Shown here piece after piece: positions 1 through 8,254 of a stretch of DNA of 27,138 nucleotides. How positions within the stretch are numbered: position 1 is the first letter of the stretch; every line of letters starts with the position of its first letter. This stretch comes from JBFHES01 sp041584015 (GTDB taxonomy: Bacteria; Bacteroidota; Bacteroidia; Bacteroidales; M50B96): the NCBI GenBank assembly GCA_041584015.1, contig JBFHES010000031.1, forward strand, positions 1-27,138, in the 5' to 3' direction. A program made the translations under genes and the position numbers. The notes under the pieces were generated by a model, which saw only the letters and a list, made by a program, of their open reading frames with translations, was not told where the DNA came from and did no database searches.

Positions 1-11
1 AAGTATAATTA

Positions 12-19
12 TATCTTTG
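12..19 (+). promoter_or_regulatory. Candidate Bacteroidota promoter (-7 box) for the PASTA-T9SS-rluD-ddl run
   Basis: TATCTTTG matches the Bacteroidota -7 consensus TAnnTTTG. It lies 56 bases before the ATG at 76. The -33 element would fall at or beyond the window edge and cannot be judged. The same TATATCTTTG string occurs before the giant SprB-like gene. Confidence 0.5.
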
Positions 20-75
20 CCTCGTTGTTTATTATACCATAATTACCTGATTAAAAGATCGCAAACATTTAATAA

Positions 76-927
76 ATGAACTTCTTGAAATTCCTGTTCA
101 GCAAAGTATTTTTTAAAAATTTACTTATTGCCATCGCAATACTCGCAGCTCTTATTTTTGGAACCTTATTCGGGATAAAAATTTACACTCAACACGGTAA
201 AACCTAACCTGTTCCAAACTTTAAATACATGCACAACGATTCAGTTCAAGCATTGTATAGTCAGGATGGATTCCGTGTTCAGATAATCGATTCGGTTTTT
301 GTGAATGATATTGATGGAGGTATTATTATAGAACAATATCCTGACTCGGGTATTATGGTGAAGGAAAACCGCACCCTCTATTTTACCATTAATGCATTTG
401 AAGCAGAGAAAGTGCCAATGCCATCGCTCATTGAATTAACATTTCGTAAGGCCATGTCGGTGCTCGATAATTCAGGCCTTAGAATTGGCGAAATTAGTTA
501 TGAACCTGATTTAGCAAAAAACAGAGTTTTGAAGCAATTAATAGAAGATGCTGAAATTGAATCAGGTGAGCTGGTAGAGAAAGGCTCGTTTGTAAACCTG
601 GTGCTTGGAGCTGGCCTGAGCACGCAAAAAACCCTCATCCCAAGTTTAATCAATTTAACCGTTGACTCAGCAAGACAAATAGCTGCTTCAGCCTATTTAA
701 ACATTGGCGCAGTTGTACAGGATGAAACAATTCTTGAAGAAGGAGACCTTGAATTAGCTCGTATCTTCAAACATTCGCCACCTGCCGACGATAAAACCAT
801 GATTTTTCTTGGATCGCCAATTGACGTTTGGGTTACACTTGACTCAACAAAACTACCCATGGACACAATAAATATTCAAAATATTGATTCTATAGAATTA
901 GGAATCGAGGATAAACCATTAATTTAA
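76..927 (+). pseudogene. Membrane-anchored PASTA-domain protein interrupted by an in-frame TAA
   Basis: PASTA domains bind peptidoglycan or act as extracytoplasmic spacers. The frame from ATG 76 encodes a short cytoplasmic start and one membrane segment (about residues 15-38), then IYTQHGKT, and stops at TAA (205-207, codon 44). The same frame continues with PVPNF and about three PASTA repeats to the stop at 925-927. In related Bacteroidota proteins a single helix runs directly into the first PASTA repeat, so the two parts are one gene; a CAA-to-TAA change explains the stop. The downstream part alone can start at ATG 229 (232 aa), but it would lack the membrane anchor and the start of the first PASTA repeat. 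The gene ends 2 bases before the T9SS cargo gene, in an operon with rluD and ddl, so it may still be transcribed. True pseudogene, sequence error and readthrough cannot be separated here. Confidence 0.8.
205..207 (+). other. Premature TAA stop codon within the PASTA gene
   Basis: In-frame TAA between the membrane helix and the first PASTA repeat. The flanking codons stay in one frame, so this is a single-base nonsense change and not an indel. TAA is used as a normal terminal stop elsewhere in the window, so codon reassignment is not the explanation. Confidence 0.85.
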
Positions 928-929
928 TA

Positions 930-2864
930 ATGAAAAGAATTTCAATTATAATAGTTACCCTGGCGCTATTTGGCTGCCAGTTACATGCACAAGAAGTTTT
1001 AATTGACCTGCAGGAAAATGCAGTGATTAAACAATACATTAAGACAAACCCTGAATTTCTTTTTAAAAGCACACAAGCTCAGGATACTTTAGAGTTACCT
1101 TTTTTTGATGATTTCTCTGTAAATAGGATTTTTCCGGCAGATTCACTTTGGGAAGACAATGATGTATTTATTAACCAGTCGTATGCAGACTACCCACCAA
1201 CAATTGGGGTGGCTACCTTTGATGTACTTGGCAGCGACGGAAGCATGCACTCAAATGCCAGCTCGGTTGGCTTTATTGCCGATGCTTTAACTTCTCGGCC
1301 AATCAATTTAGAAAACATAACTATTGCCGATAGCCTCTATCTTAGTTTCTTCTATCAGCCGCAAGGTTTAGCTGATTTTCCAGAACAGTACGACTCATTA
1401 TTTGTAGAATTCTACTCACCAGAAGCGAATGACTGGTTTTGGGCTTGGGGTAAAAAAGGCACAACAAACCACCCATTTACACAGGTTGTTATTGCAGTGC
1501 CCGATACAGCTGTTGATGGCAGCAGCTTTTATCAAAAAGGATTTAAATTCAGATTCTCCAATCGCGCTAGCATGACCGGACAATTTGAAGCAAGCTGGGC
1601 CTCTAACTGCGACCAATGGCACCTGGATTATATCTACATGAATACCGGAAGAAATCCAAACGATACAGTACTTACAGATTTAGCATTCCTGTCTCGCCCC
1701 AACTATTTATTAAAAGACTACACAGCAATGCCATGGCGACATTTTGCGATCAATTCTGTTCAAATGGAAGATGAGCTTAACTTCCTTTTTTACAACTACC
1801 ACAACGAGCAAATAGCAGTAACCAAGGACATTGTTGTAACCAATAACAACACGGGAGCTGAAACCATTATCCTCCAAGGAGCAGGTAACAATTACAATAC
1901 AGGCGAGATTGATCTGATGGAAGACATGGATAATTATTTCTTTACCGCAGCACCTGGAGTAAAATCGGTAAGCTTTGATGTAACGACCGTTGTTAATCCG
2001 GGGCCTGCAACTACTGACTTTATTGCCTCTAACGACACTGCTTCATATACTCAGGTTTTTAATGATTACTATGCCTATGATGACGGAACTGCTGAAAGCG
2101 GTTATGGCCTGGCCGGACCCGGGACGCAAAATGCACTGGTAGCTCTTAAGTTTCAAAACTACTTTATACTGGATTCTATTCGGGGAGTAGACATTTTCTT
2201 TAACAGAACACTTGGAGATGCAAATCAGAACTACTTCTATGTAATGGTTTGGGATCATGATGAAACGACGAACGGACCCGGTGAAATAATCTTTTCTCAA
2301 ATCGGACTTCGACCTGAATTTGAAGACAGTTTAAATAAGTTTCATCGCTATCATTTCCAAACGGAAGATGAAGTTGACACCGCTTTTGTAACATCTGACA
2401 TTTTTTACATTGGTTGGCGACAAACAACAGAAGACTTATTAAACGTGGGTTTCGACAAGAATACTATTTTAAACGAGACCAACAATCCAACGCTGCCAAA
2501 TCCTTTATACTACAACATATCTGGCGGATGGCAAAACAGCTCTTTAAGCGGAGCACTTATGCTTCGTCCTGTGTTCTCTGATGAAGCCTTACTTGAGGTG
2601 AAAGAACCGAAACAAACGCATCTTGAATTTAAACTTTATCCAAATCCTTGTAGCAACATCTTACAAATGGATTTTAGCGGACTAAATTCTACCACAATAG
2701 ACTATCATGTATACGACCTTACCGGAAGAATAATGAAAAGCGGAATTGCACATTCAAGCAAAGAAACACTTGACACCGGGTCATTCTCCAATGGCATTTA
2801 TTTTATTAAGGTAACAGATGGTGTTGGTAACGCATCAAGTGTTAAATTTGTGGTTCAACATTAA
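930..2864 (+). CDS. Secreted protein with type IX secretion C-terminal sorting domain
   Basis: A 644-residue exported protein. The N-terminus (MKRISIIIVTLALFGCQLHA) is a signal peptide; a type I cut after HAQ fits, although LFGC could also act as a lipobox. The body is rich in aromatic and acidic residues and looks beta-rich, but I recognise no catalytic motif. The last 80 residues (565-644) are a T9SS type A sorting domain: it opens with KLYPNP and continues with YDLTGR, NGIYFIKV and a beta-strand end. Such domains direct export by the T9SS and are usually cleaved off. The gene starts 2 bases after the PASTA frame and ends 8 bases before rluD, so it is in the same transcript. Its role is unknown; its location among cell-wall genes suggests an envelope function, which is inference. 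Confidence 0.88.
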   Translation: MKRISIIIVTLALFGCQLHAQEVLIDLQENAVIKQYIKTNPEFLFKSTQAQDTLELPFFDDFSVNRIFPADSLWEDNDVFINQSYADYPPTIGVATFDVLGSDGSMHSNASSVGFIADALTSRPINLENITIADSLYLSFFYQPQGLADFPEQYDSLFVEFYSPEANDWFWAWGKKGTTNHPFTQVVIAVPDTAVDGSSFYQKGFKFRFSNRASMTGQFEASWASNCDQWHLDYIYMNTGRNPNDTVLTDLAFLSRPNYLLKDYTAMPWRHFAINSVQMEDELNFLFYNYHNEQIAVTKDIVVTNNNTGAETIILQGAGNNYNTGEIDLMEDMDNYFFTAAPGVKSVSFDVTTVVNPGPATTDFIASNDTASYTQVFNDYYAYDDGTAESGYGLAGPGTQNALVALKFQNYFILDSIRGVDIFFNRTLGDANQNYFYVMVWDHDETTNGPGEIIFSQIGLRPEFEDSLNKFHRYHFQTEDEVDTAFVTSDIFYIGWRQTTEDLLNVGFDKNTILNETNNPTLPNPLYYNISGGWQNSSLSGALMLRPVFSDEALLEVKEPKQTHLEFKLYPNPCSNILQMDFSGLNSTTIDYHVYDLTGRIMKSGIAHSSKETLDTGSFSNGIYFIKVTDGVGNASSVKFVVQH

Positions 2865-2872
2865 GAGCAAGA

Positions 2873-3952
2873 ATGGACGAGATTTTAGATGAGTTTGACG
2901 ATCTGGAGAGGATTGATGAAGATGGATTAGCTGACAGTGAAACTCAAGAGCTTTTTGAACACCACAGGGTTGTTGCCGATCCTGGTCAAAATCCACTTCG
3001 CATCGATAAGTTTCTTGTGAACAGGATAGAAAATGCTTCGCGAAATAAGATTCAGCAAGCAGCCGATGATGGTAAAATTCTGGTTAACGAAAAACCTGTT
3101 AAGCGTAATTACAAAATTAAACCTGGTGATGTTGTTAGTATTGTAATGACACATCCTCCTCGTGAGATTGAGATTATTCCACAGGATATCCCCATTAAAA
3201 TTGTTTACGAAGACGAAAGTCTGGTGGTGGTAAATAAAGATCCGGGCATGGTTGTACACCCTGCCTATGGTAACTATACAGGAACATTGGTGAATGCCTT
3301 GGCGTATCACTTTAAGAATTTGCCTCTTTTTCAGGCAGGAGAATTACGACCAGGTTTAGTACATAGAATTGACAAGAACACATCAGGGTTATTGGTTGTT
3401 GCTAAAACAGTTGAAGCCAAGAACAACCTTTCCAAACAATTTTTCGATAGAACCACCGAACGACTTTATACCGCAATTGCCTGGGGTAGCTTTAACGAAC
3501 CAACTGGTACAATTACCGGTCATGTCGGACGCAGCTTAAAAAACCGAAAAGTAATGACGGTTTTTCCCGAAGGAGACTTTGGAAAACATGCTGTCACTCA
3601 TTATAAAGTATTAGAACACCTCGGCTATGTAAGCCTGATTGAATGCAAGCTGGAAACTGGGCGTACACATCAGATTAGGGCACATTTCAAATACATCAAT
3701 CATCCTTTGTTTAACGACGACACTTATGGTGGCGATCAAATACTAAAAGGAACAACTTTCACCAAATACAAACAGTTTGTGCAAAACTGTTTTAAGATAT
3801 TACCTCGTCAGGCTTTACACGCCAGAACTTTAGGATTCACCCATCCGGTTACCAAAGAATGGATGTCATTCAGTTCCGATATTCCGGAAGACATGCTGAA
3901 CACCATCGATAAATGGAGACATTATATTGCCAATCGCAAGGATGATGAATAA
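2873..3952 (+). CDS. rluD: RluD/RluA-family 23S rRNA pseudouridine synthase
   Basis: Isomerises uridine to pseudouridine in RNA, most likely in 23S rRNA. The 359 residues hold an acidic N-terminal extension (1-30), an S4 RNA-binding domain (about 40-90, PLRIDKFLVNR to KIKPGD) and the synthase domain (about 105-330). The catalytic motif HRIDKNTSG is at 164-172, with Asp167 as the expected nucleophile. ETGRTHQIRAH and ALHARTLGF match the later conserved motifs. The length is typical for the family. It sits between the T9SS cargo gene (8-base gap) and ddl (56-base gap). The exact target uridines cannot be told from sequence; RluD-type specificity is the usual assumption for the S4-containing member. 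Confidence 0.93.
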   Translation: MDEILDEFDDLERIDEDGLADSETQELFEHHRVVADPGQNPLRIDKFLVNRIENASRNKIQQAADDGKILVNEKPVKRNYKIKPGDVVSIVMTHPPREIEIIPQDIPIKIVYEDESLVVVNKDPGMVVHPAYGNYTGTLVNALAYHFKNLPLFQAGELRPGLVHRIDKNTSGLLVVAKTVEAKNNLSKQFFDRTTERLYTAIAWGSFNEPTGTITGHVGRSLKNRKVMTVFPEGDFGKHAVTHYKVLEHLGYVSLIECKLETGRTHQIRAHFKYINHPLFNDDTYGGDQILKGTTFTKYKQFVQNCFKILPRQALHARTLGFTHPVTKEWMSFSSDIPEDMLNTIDKWRHYIANRKDDE

Positions 3953-4008
3953 ATTATAGAAGATCAAGTTAAGAAAAGGAACACATTACTATATCATCAA
4001 TAAACATT

Positions 4009-4995
4009 ATGAAACTAAATATTGCAATAATTGCCGGTGGATTTTCCTCTGAATCAGTAATCTCTCTACAAAGTGCTGCGACTATTAAAGATGTGCTTAA
4101 CCGAGAAAAATATAATGTTTATACAGTTTCCATAACCAAGGATGGCTGGGAAGTGTGCGGAGATGACTCTTGCAATTATGTGATCAATAAAGATGATTTT
4201 AGTTTTATGGATAATGGACAGAAAGTAACATTCGATTGTGCTTTAATGGCCATACATGGTACGCCTGGAGAAGATGGCAAACTTCAGGCTTATTTCGATT
4301 TAGTTGGTGTTCCGCACACCACCTGCAATGTTATGGCAGCTGCTATTACATTTAATAAGTTTGCGTGTAAAACTTATCTCAAGAACTTTGGAATTGAAAT
4401 GGCCAATTCAATTATGATTCGAAAAGGCCAAAAGGTTAAACCTGATGAAATTGTTGGTGTAACCGGACTACCGTGCTTTGTGAAACCAAACGAAGGAGGC
4501 TCCAGCTTTGGAACCACTAAAGTTAAATATAAAGCCGACCTGAAAGATGCAGTTCAAAAAGCATTCAAGGAAAAAGTAAGCGAAGTGATTATCGAAGAAT
4601 ACATTCATGGAACCGAGATTACTTGTGGATTAGTAAAAACCAAAGAAGACGAGTATATCTTTCCGGTAACAGAGATTGTAAGCAAAACAGAATTTTTCGA
4701 CTTTGATGCGAAATATACGCCAGAACTAGTTGAAGAAATAACACCGGCAAGAATCACTGAAGCTGAAGCTACTAAATGTCAGGAAACCTCTTCACTTATT
4801 TATGACATATTGGATTGTCGTGGGATTGTACGCGCCGACTTCATTATGAAAGGAGGTAAGCAATATTTTCTTGAAGTAAATACCGTTCCTGGTATGAGTG
4901 CAACAAGCTTGGTTCCGCAACAAGCAAAAGCTCATGGAATTGAGCTGGATGAACTATTTGATATCGTAATTGAAGATTCTATTAAACGAGCATAA
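4009..4995 (+). CDS. ddl: D-alanine--D-alanine ligase
   Basis: ATP-dependent cytoplasmic ligase that makes the D-Ala-D-Ala dipeptide for peptidoglycan precursors. At 328 residues it has the normal size. The N-terminal domain has GGFSSESVISLQSA and HGTPGEDGKLQ. The ATP-grasp core follows with PCFVKPNEGGSSFGTTKV, EEYIHGTEITCGL and the metal/substrate-binding segment FLEVNTVPGMSATSLVPQ near the C-terminus. It is the last gene of the run that begins with the PASTA protein, a pairing that makes sense for cell-wall synthesis. A 160-base gap with no clear terminator separates it from the convergent ClC gene. Confidence 0.95.
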   Translation: MKLNIAIIAGGFSSESVISLQSAATIKDVLNREKYNVYTVSITKDGWEVCGDDSCNYVINKDDFSFMDNGQKVTFDCALMAIHGTPGEDGKLQAYFDLVGVPHTTCNVMAAAITFNKFACKTYLKNFGIEMANSIMIRKGQKVKPDEIVGVTGLPCFVKPNEGGSSFGTTKVKYKADLKDAVQKAFKEKVSEVIIEEYIHGTEITCGLVKTKEDEYIFPVTEIVSKTEFFDFDAKYTPELVEEITPARITEAEATKCQETSSLIYDILDCRGIVRADFIMKGGKQYFLEVNTVPGMSATSLVPQQAKAHGIELDELFDIVIEDSIKRA

Positions 4996-5155
4996 TAGCA
5001 TCCATTTGCAGAACATTTGCGGAGTGCGAGACAACGCTTAATTGGATGTGCTAAACAATGCTGATTTAAACACATGACCTTAAAGTTGAACTATTCGTTC
5101 TAAAATACCAGAAGTGATTATATAATTGATCCGTTTAAAGCAATGGCTAAAAACA

Positions 5156-6955
5156 CTACTCTTCGGTAATATTTAGAAGTTGTTTTCGGTAAACAGAGAA
5201 CACACTCGATTTAGAAACAAACCCCAAATACACGTCTCCATCAATCACAGGGAGGTTCCATGCATTGGTGTCCTGAAACTTTTGCATGACAAGTTCCATG
5301 GAATCATCTGCCTTAATTAAGGTTGGCGGATTAATCATCAGGTTACTTACAAATGTTGTGTCGTACAGCTGATTATTAAACATAATATCCCTTACCTGAT
5401 CCAACTGAATAACACCCATCAATTCTCCTCTTTTACCAATTACCGGAAAAACGTTTCGGGTCGACTTTGATATAAGCTCCACCAAATCTCCCAAGGTGGC
5501 ATCAACATCAATGGTTCGAATATCACGTTCGATTACCTCATCGAGATTTAAAAATCGCAGTACAGCTTTATCCTTATGATGCGTAATAAGCTCTCCTCTT
5601 CTTGCTAGCTGCATAGTAATAATAGAATTCGGTTCCAGAAACTTAACCGTAACAAACGATATGGTTGTAGACAACATAAGCGGCACAATAAGTTCGTAGC
5701 CAGTTGTAATCTCTGCGATAAGAAAGATACCTGTTAACGGCGCGTGCAACACACCGCCAAGCACACTTCCCATGGCAACCAAAGCGTAATTCAATTCAGA
5801 AAACTCGACACCAAAATCGAGCAGGTTAAGACTATGAGCAAATAAAAATCCGGTGATGGCCCCGGTAAATAGCGAAGGAGCAAATATGCCGCCTATCCCA
5901 CCTGCTCCAATTGTAGTTGCCGTGGCAATAACCTTGAGCAGGATTAAAAGCAGAAAGAAAGCACTCATGAATAAAAGAGAGTCGTCGAAAGATGCAAAAA
6001 ATGATTCAGCCATTACTTGCTTATAATTGCCATCGAATACTAACTTAATTGTTTCAAAACCCTCACCAAAAAGCGGAGGGAATAAGAATATAAGTACGCC
6101 TATGATAAGCCCTCCTACTCCAAAGCGAATCCACTTTCTTGAAATGGACTCAAACCAGGCTTCAATTTTTAAAAATACAACCGTAAAATACCACGATACA
6201 ACTCCCGATAAAATTCCTAGAAGTACAAAAAATGGGATATCAGTATTTATGAACGAATCTGAAATGGTAAACTCAAACAATATCTCCTCGTGATAAAATA
6301 GCTTGGTTGTAATGGCTCCACTAACCGCCGACATTAATAATGGAATTAGCGAAAAGCGGGTAAGGTCAATCATCAATACTTCCAGCGCAAACACAATTCC
6401 TGCAATAGGAGTGTTAAAAATTGCGGCTATTGCACCTGAGCTTCCACAAGCCAATAGTAGAGTTACCTGCTTATAATTCAATTTTAGAATCCTGCCCAGG
6501 TTTGATCCTATTGCTGCACCTGAACTAATTATTGGCGACTCCAGCCCAATAGAGCCACCAAAGCCGGCTGTAAACACACCACCCAACATTGATGAAAACA
6601 CTTTATGCGCTTTCATCAAACTATTACGTTTAGAGATAGCATGCAGTATGCTTGAAATATTGTGCTTAATATAGTCCTTTATAACAATGTGCTTTAAGGC
6701 TAGGGTAAGCAGTATTCCAATTGAAGGATATATTAAAAAGTAATAAGATCGCTCATCATCGTTTACAAACTCAAACAACACTTCACGAAATTTGAAAACT
6801 GCAGTTTTAAGCAAAAGCGCAGTTAATCCCGATGTTACACCTACAATCACGCTTAGAATCAGAATAAAACTTTTTGAGCTTAAATTGTCGACTCTCCAAA
6901 TTAAAAATCTGGAAGCAAAGTTCTGTAAAAAGCCTTTGTAAGTATTCTTATTCAC
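5156..6955 (-). CDS. ClC-family chloride channel/transporter with two CBS domains
   Basis: Membrane protein that moves chloride, by either channel or Cl-/H+ exchange. Residues 30-440 form the ClC membrane core and 470-599 a CBS pair that normally binds adenine nucleotides. Landmarks are GLESP at 137-141 (family GKEGP; the gating Glu is Glu139), GIFAP at 356-360, and Tyr420 in GYELIVP, matching the pore tyrosine. The proton glutamate position of E. coli ClC (Glu203) aligns to Val193 in FALEV, while the preceding Glu is kept (Glu192). Loss of that residue is seen in channel-type members, but exchangers with other residues exist, so mode is undecided. Its 5' side is the long hairpin-bearing intergenic region. 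Confidence 0.93.
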   Translation of the reverse strand: MNKNTYKGFLQNFASRFLIWRVDNLSSKSFILILSVIVGVTSGLTALLLKTAVFKFREVLFEFVNDDERSYYFLIYPSIGILLTLALKHIVIKDYIKHNISSILHAISKRNSLMKAHKVFSSMLGGVFTAGFGGSIGLESPIISSGAAIGSNLGRILKLNYKQVTLLLACGSSGAIAAIFNTPIAGIVFALEVLMIDLTRFSLIPLLMSAVSGAITTKLFYHEEILFEFTISDSFINTDIPFFVLLGILSGVVSWYFTVVFLKIEAWFESISRKWIRFGVGGLIIGVLIFLFPPLFGEGFETIKLVFDGNYKQVMAESFFASFDDSLLFMSAFFLLLILLKVIATATTIGAGGIGGIFAPSLFTGAITGFLFAHSLNLLDFGVEFSELNYALVAMGSVLGGVLHAPLTGIFLIAEITTGYELIVPLMLSTTISFVTVKFLEPNSIITMQLARRGELITHHKDKAVLRFLNLDEVIERDIRTIDVDATLGDLVELISKSTRNVFPVIGKRGELMGVIQLDQVRDIMFNNQLYDTTFVSNLMINPPTLIKADDSMELVMQKFQDTNAWNLPVIDGDVYLGFVSKSSVFSVYRKQLLNITEE

Positions 6956-7123
6956 GTGATTCTGCTTAAAGAATCAAAAGTGATAAAATGTAGGCGTATA
7001 TCAAAATATTGTGATCTCTTATTAGCACTTGCATCTTACCTTTCGACATTTCCGCGCATATTGTTAGCGAGCCGATAAAACTACTGTGAATATATCCTAC
7101 TTGATTGTGATGTGGATACAAAT

Positions 7124-7153
7124 GAGAATACCCGCTAACCAACGGGTATTCTC
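7124..7153. terminator. Perfect 11-bp hairpin, possible terminator or leader structure
   Basis: GAGAATACCCG and its exact complement CGGGTATTCTC are separated by 8 bases. On the plus strand the stem is followed by TTTGTCT, a weak T-tract; on the minus strand by ATTTGTATCC. It could end a small transcript or fold in the ClC leader. Confidence 0.5.
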
Positions 7154-7287
7154 TTTGTCTAACTAATTTAACACCACCTATGAAAGTTATGAAGAATAAC
7201 TATTTCTGTACAAAATGTTGATTTTTTAAATCACCCTGCAAATATATAGCAAAAAACACAAACTGAACCGCAATTATTTAACTTATA

Positions 7288-7318
7288 CAACACATTTATG
7301 ACATTAATAAATGTGTTG
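7288..7318. repeat. Perfect 12-bp inverted repeat
   Basis: CAACACATTTAT pairs with ATAAATGTGTTG across a 7-base loop. It is AT-rich with no T-tract on the plus strand. It lies 8 bases from the STAS terminator on the side away from the gene, so it may back up that terminator or be a protein-binding site. Confidence 0.5.
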
Positions 7319-7321
7319 CAA

Positions 7322-7350
7322 CAAAAAAGAGAGATCTTATGATCTCTCTT
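7322..7350 (-). terminator. Rho-independent terminator of the Hpt-STAS operon
   Basis: Read on the minus strand, AAGAGAGATC, a 4-base loop and its exact complement GATCTCTCTT run into a T-tract (the plus-strand A run at 7323-7328). It lies 26 bases past the STAS stop codon. The plus-strand side also ends in TT, so weak bidirectional action is possible. Confidence 0.82.
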
Positions 7351-7376
7351 TATATATTGAATTTGTATATCAGGAA

Positions 7377-7709
7377 TTAGAAACTAGCCACACAATCCGC
7401 AAGGGTATCGTGTATTTCAAATACATTATGAAGTTTCATTAGCTTAACCAGCTCAAGTACTTCGGGATTAATCCCACAGATTTTAAAAAGGCTATCGTTT
7501 GAGCGGGCCGTTTTAAAAACGGATAACATAGCACCAAAGCCAGAGCTGTCGACAAACTTAACACCATCCAGATTTAGAATCAATTTACTTTTAGGTGCGA
7601 GCATCGAGTTCAACTGTTCTTTCACCTCTTGGTAAATAACAGCATTGAACCGATCGTGATTATCAAAAGACGCAACTTGTATCCCGTTTTCTTCTGTTAT
7701 CTTAAGCAT
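7377..7709 (-). CDS. STAS-domain protein (anti-sigma-factor antagonist type)
   Basis: A single STAS domain of 110 residues, the SpoIIAA/RsbV fold used in partner-switching regulation. The core LILNLDGVKFVDSSGFGAML contains DSSG at 54-57; the second serine corresponds to the one phosphorylated by anti-sigma kinases in SpoIIAA. There is no membrane segment. It lies 35 bases downstream of the Hpt gene on the same strand and ends at a strong terminator, so the two form an operon. No anti-sigma kinase or PP2C phosphatase is visible in the window, so its partner is unknown. It may be controlled by the hybrid kinases nearby, which is only inference. Confidence 0.88.
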   Translation of the reverse strand: MLKITEENGIQVASFDNHDRFNAVIYQEVKEQLNSMLAPKSKLILNLDGVKFVDSSGFGAMLSVFKTARSNDSLFKICGINPEVLELVKLMKLHNVFEIHDTLADCVASF

Positions 7710-7744
7710 AATATATTTTATTTAGTTTTTATTTTCAGCGTAAA

Positions 7745-8254
7745 TTACCCTTTTAAAACATTCTGAACCTCATCAGCAGATTCGCCTATTGCACTAATAG
7801 CCTTATCTACCAAACCTGGAATAATTGAAATTGGTTCACCATTCATAAACTTATCTAACTCAGCTAACATTTCCTTAACCTCCAGCTCATCATAGCCCAT
7901 TTCAGTACTAATCTTCTTGTCAGATAAATGCTCCAATTCTCTTATTTCGTTCTCAGGCAGGGTTCCGTTTTCCTTTTTAAGATCCAATTGATACTTTGCA
8001 CAATTTTCACTTAACAATTGAAGCTTTTTTAGATCCGTTGCTAAGTCATTCATTCCAACAATCCCAACAGATCCTTTCGCTTTATGTGCAACTTTACTTA
8101 AACGTAAATAATCCTTTACGCCAATTGTATCCTTGAAACCATTAATAAACTCCGGTACCTGTTCTAAATAAACCTCCAGCATTTCGTTAACAATCTCATC
8201 GCCACCCATTGATTGCAAATATGTTAGATCAATAACCTTTAGTGCCTTTTCCAT
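7745..8254 (-). CDS. Stand-alone Hpt (histidine phosphotransfer) domain protein
   Basis: A 169-residue cytoplasmic protein. Residues 1-85 match an Hpt four-helix domain: LTYLQSMGGDEIVNEMLEVYLEQ, then AHKAKGSVGIVG, where His57 is the expected phosphorylation site (family pattern H-x-x-K-G-S). Residues 86-169 are a charged helical extension I cannot assign. The frame can be extended to 8317, but only from a TTG codon and with 21 residues outside the domain; ATG 8254 begins right at the Hpt fold, so I chose it. Hpt proteins shuttle phosphate between receiver domains, which fits the two hybrid kinases at 10455-16183. It is the first gene of a two-gene operon with the STAS protein. Confidence 0.85.
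   Translation of the reverse strand: MEKALKVIDLTYLQSMGGDEIVNEMLEVYLEQVPEFINGFKDTIGVKDYLRLSKVAHKAKGSVGIVGMNDLATDLKKLQLLSENCAKYQLDLKKENGTLPENEIRELEHLSDKKISTEMGYDELEVKEMLAELDKFMNGEPISIIPGLVDKAISAIGESADEVQNVLKG

Larger units (their letters stand above)
6956..7376. other. 421-base intergenic region with three hairpins
   Basis: No convincing gene. It holds three perfect inverted repeats (7124-7153, 7288-7318, 7327-7350), the last a terminator for the STAS gene. On the minus strand TATATTTG (7246 to 7239) matches the TAnnTTTG promoter box but has no well-spaced -33 element; if active it would give ClC a leader of about 280 bases containing the first hairpin. A 13-codon frame at 7180-7221 is too short to support. 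Confidence 0.6.

Noticed and set aside
205..207. Recoded stop (selenocysteine or pyrrolysine) in the PASTA gene
   Set aside because: The codon is TAA, which is used for neither; no recoding element was seen.
4996..5155. Terminator between ddl and the ClC gene
   Set aside because: Only an imperfect CATCCA/TGGATG pairing and no T-tract were found.
7180..7221. 13-codon frame (MKVMKNNYFCTKC) downstream of the first hairpin, with an AT-rich leader before it
   Set aside because: Too short to support without conservation data; no promoter or partner gene is clear.
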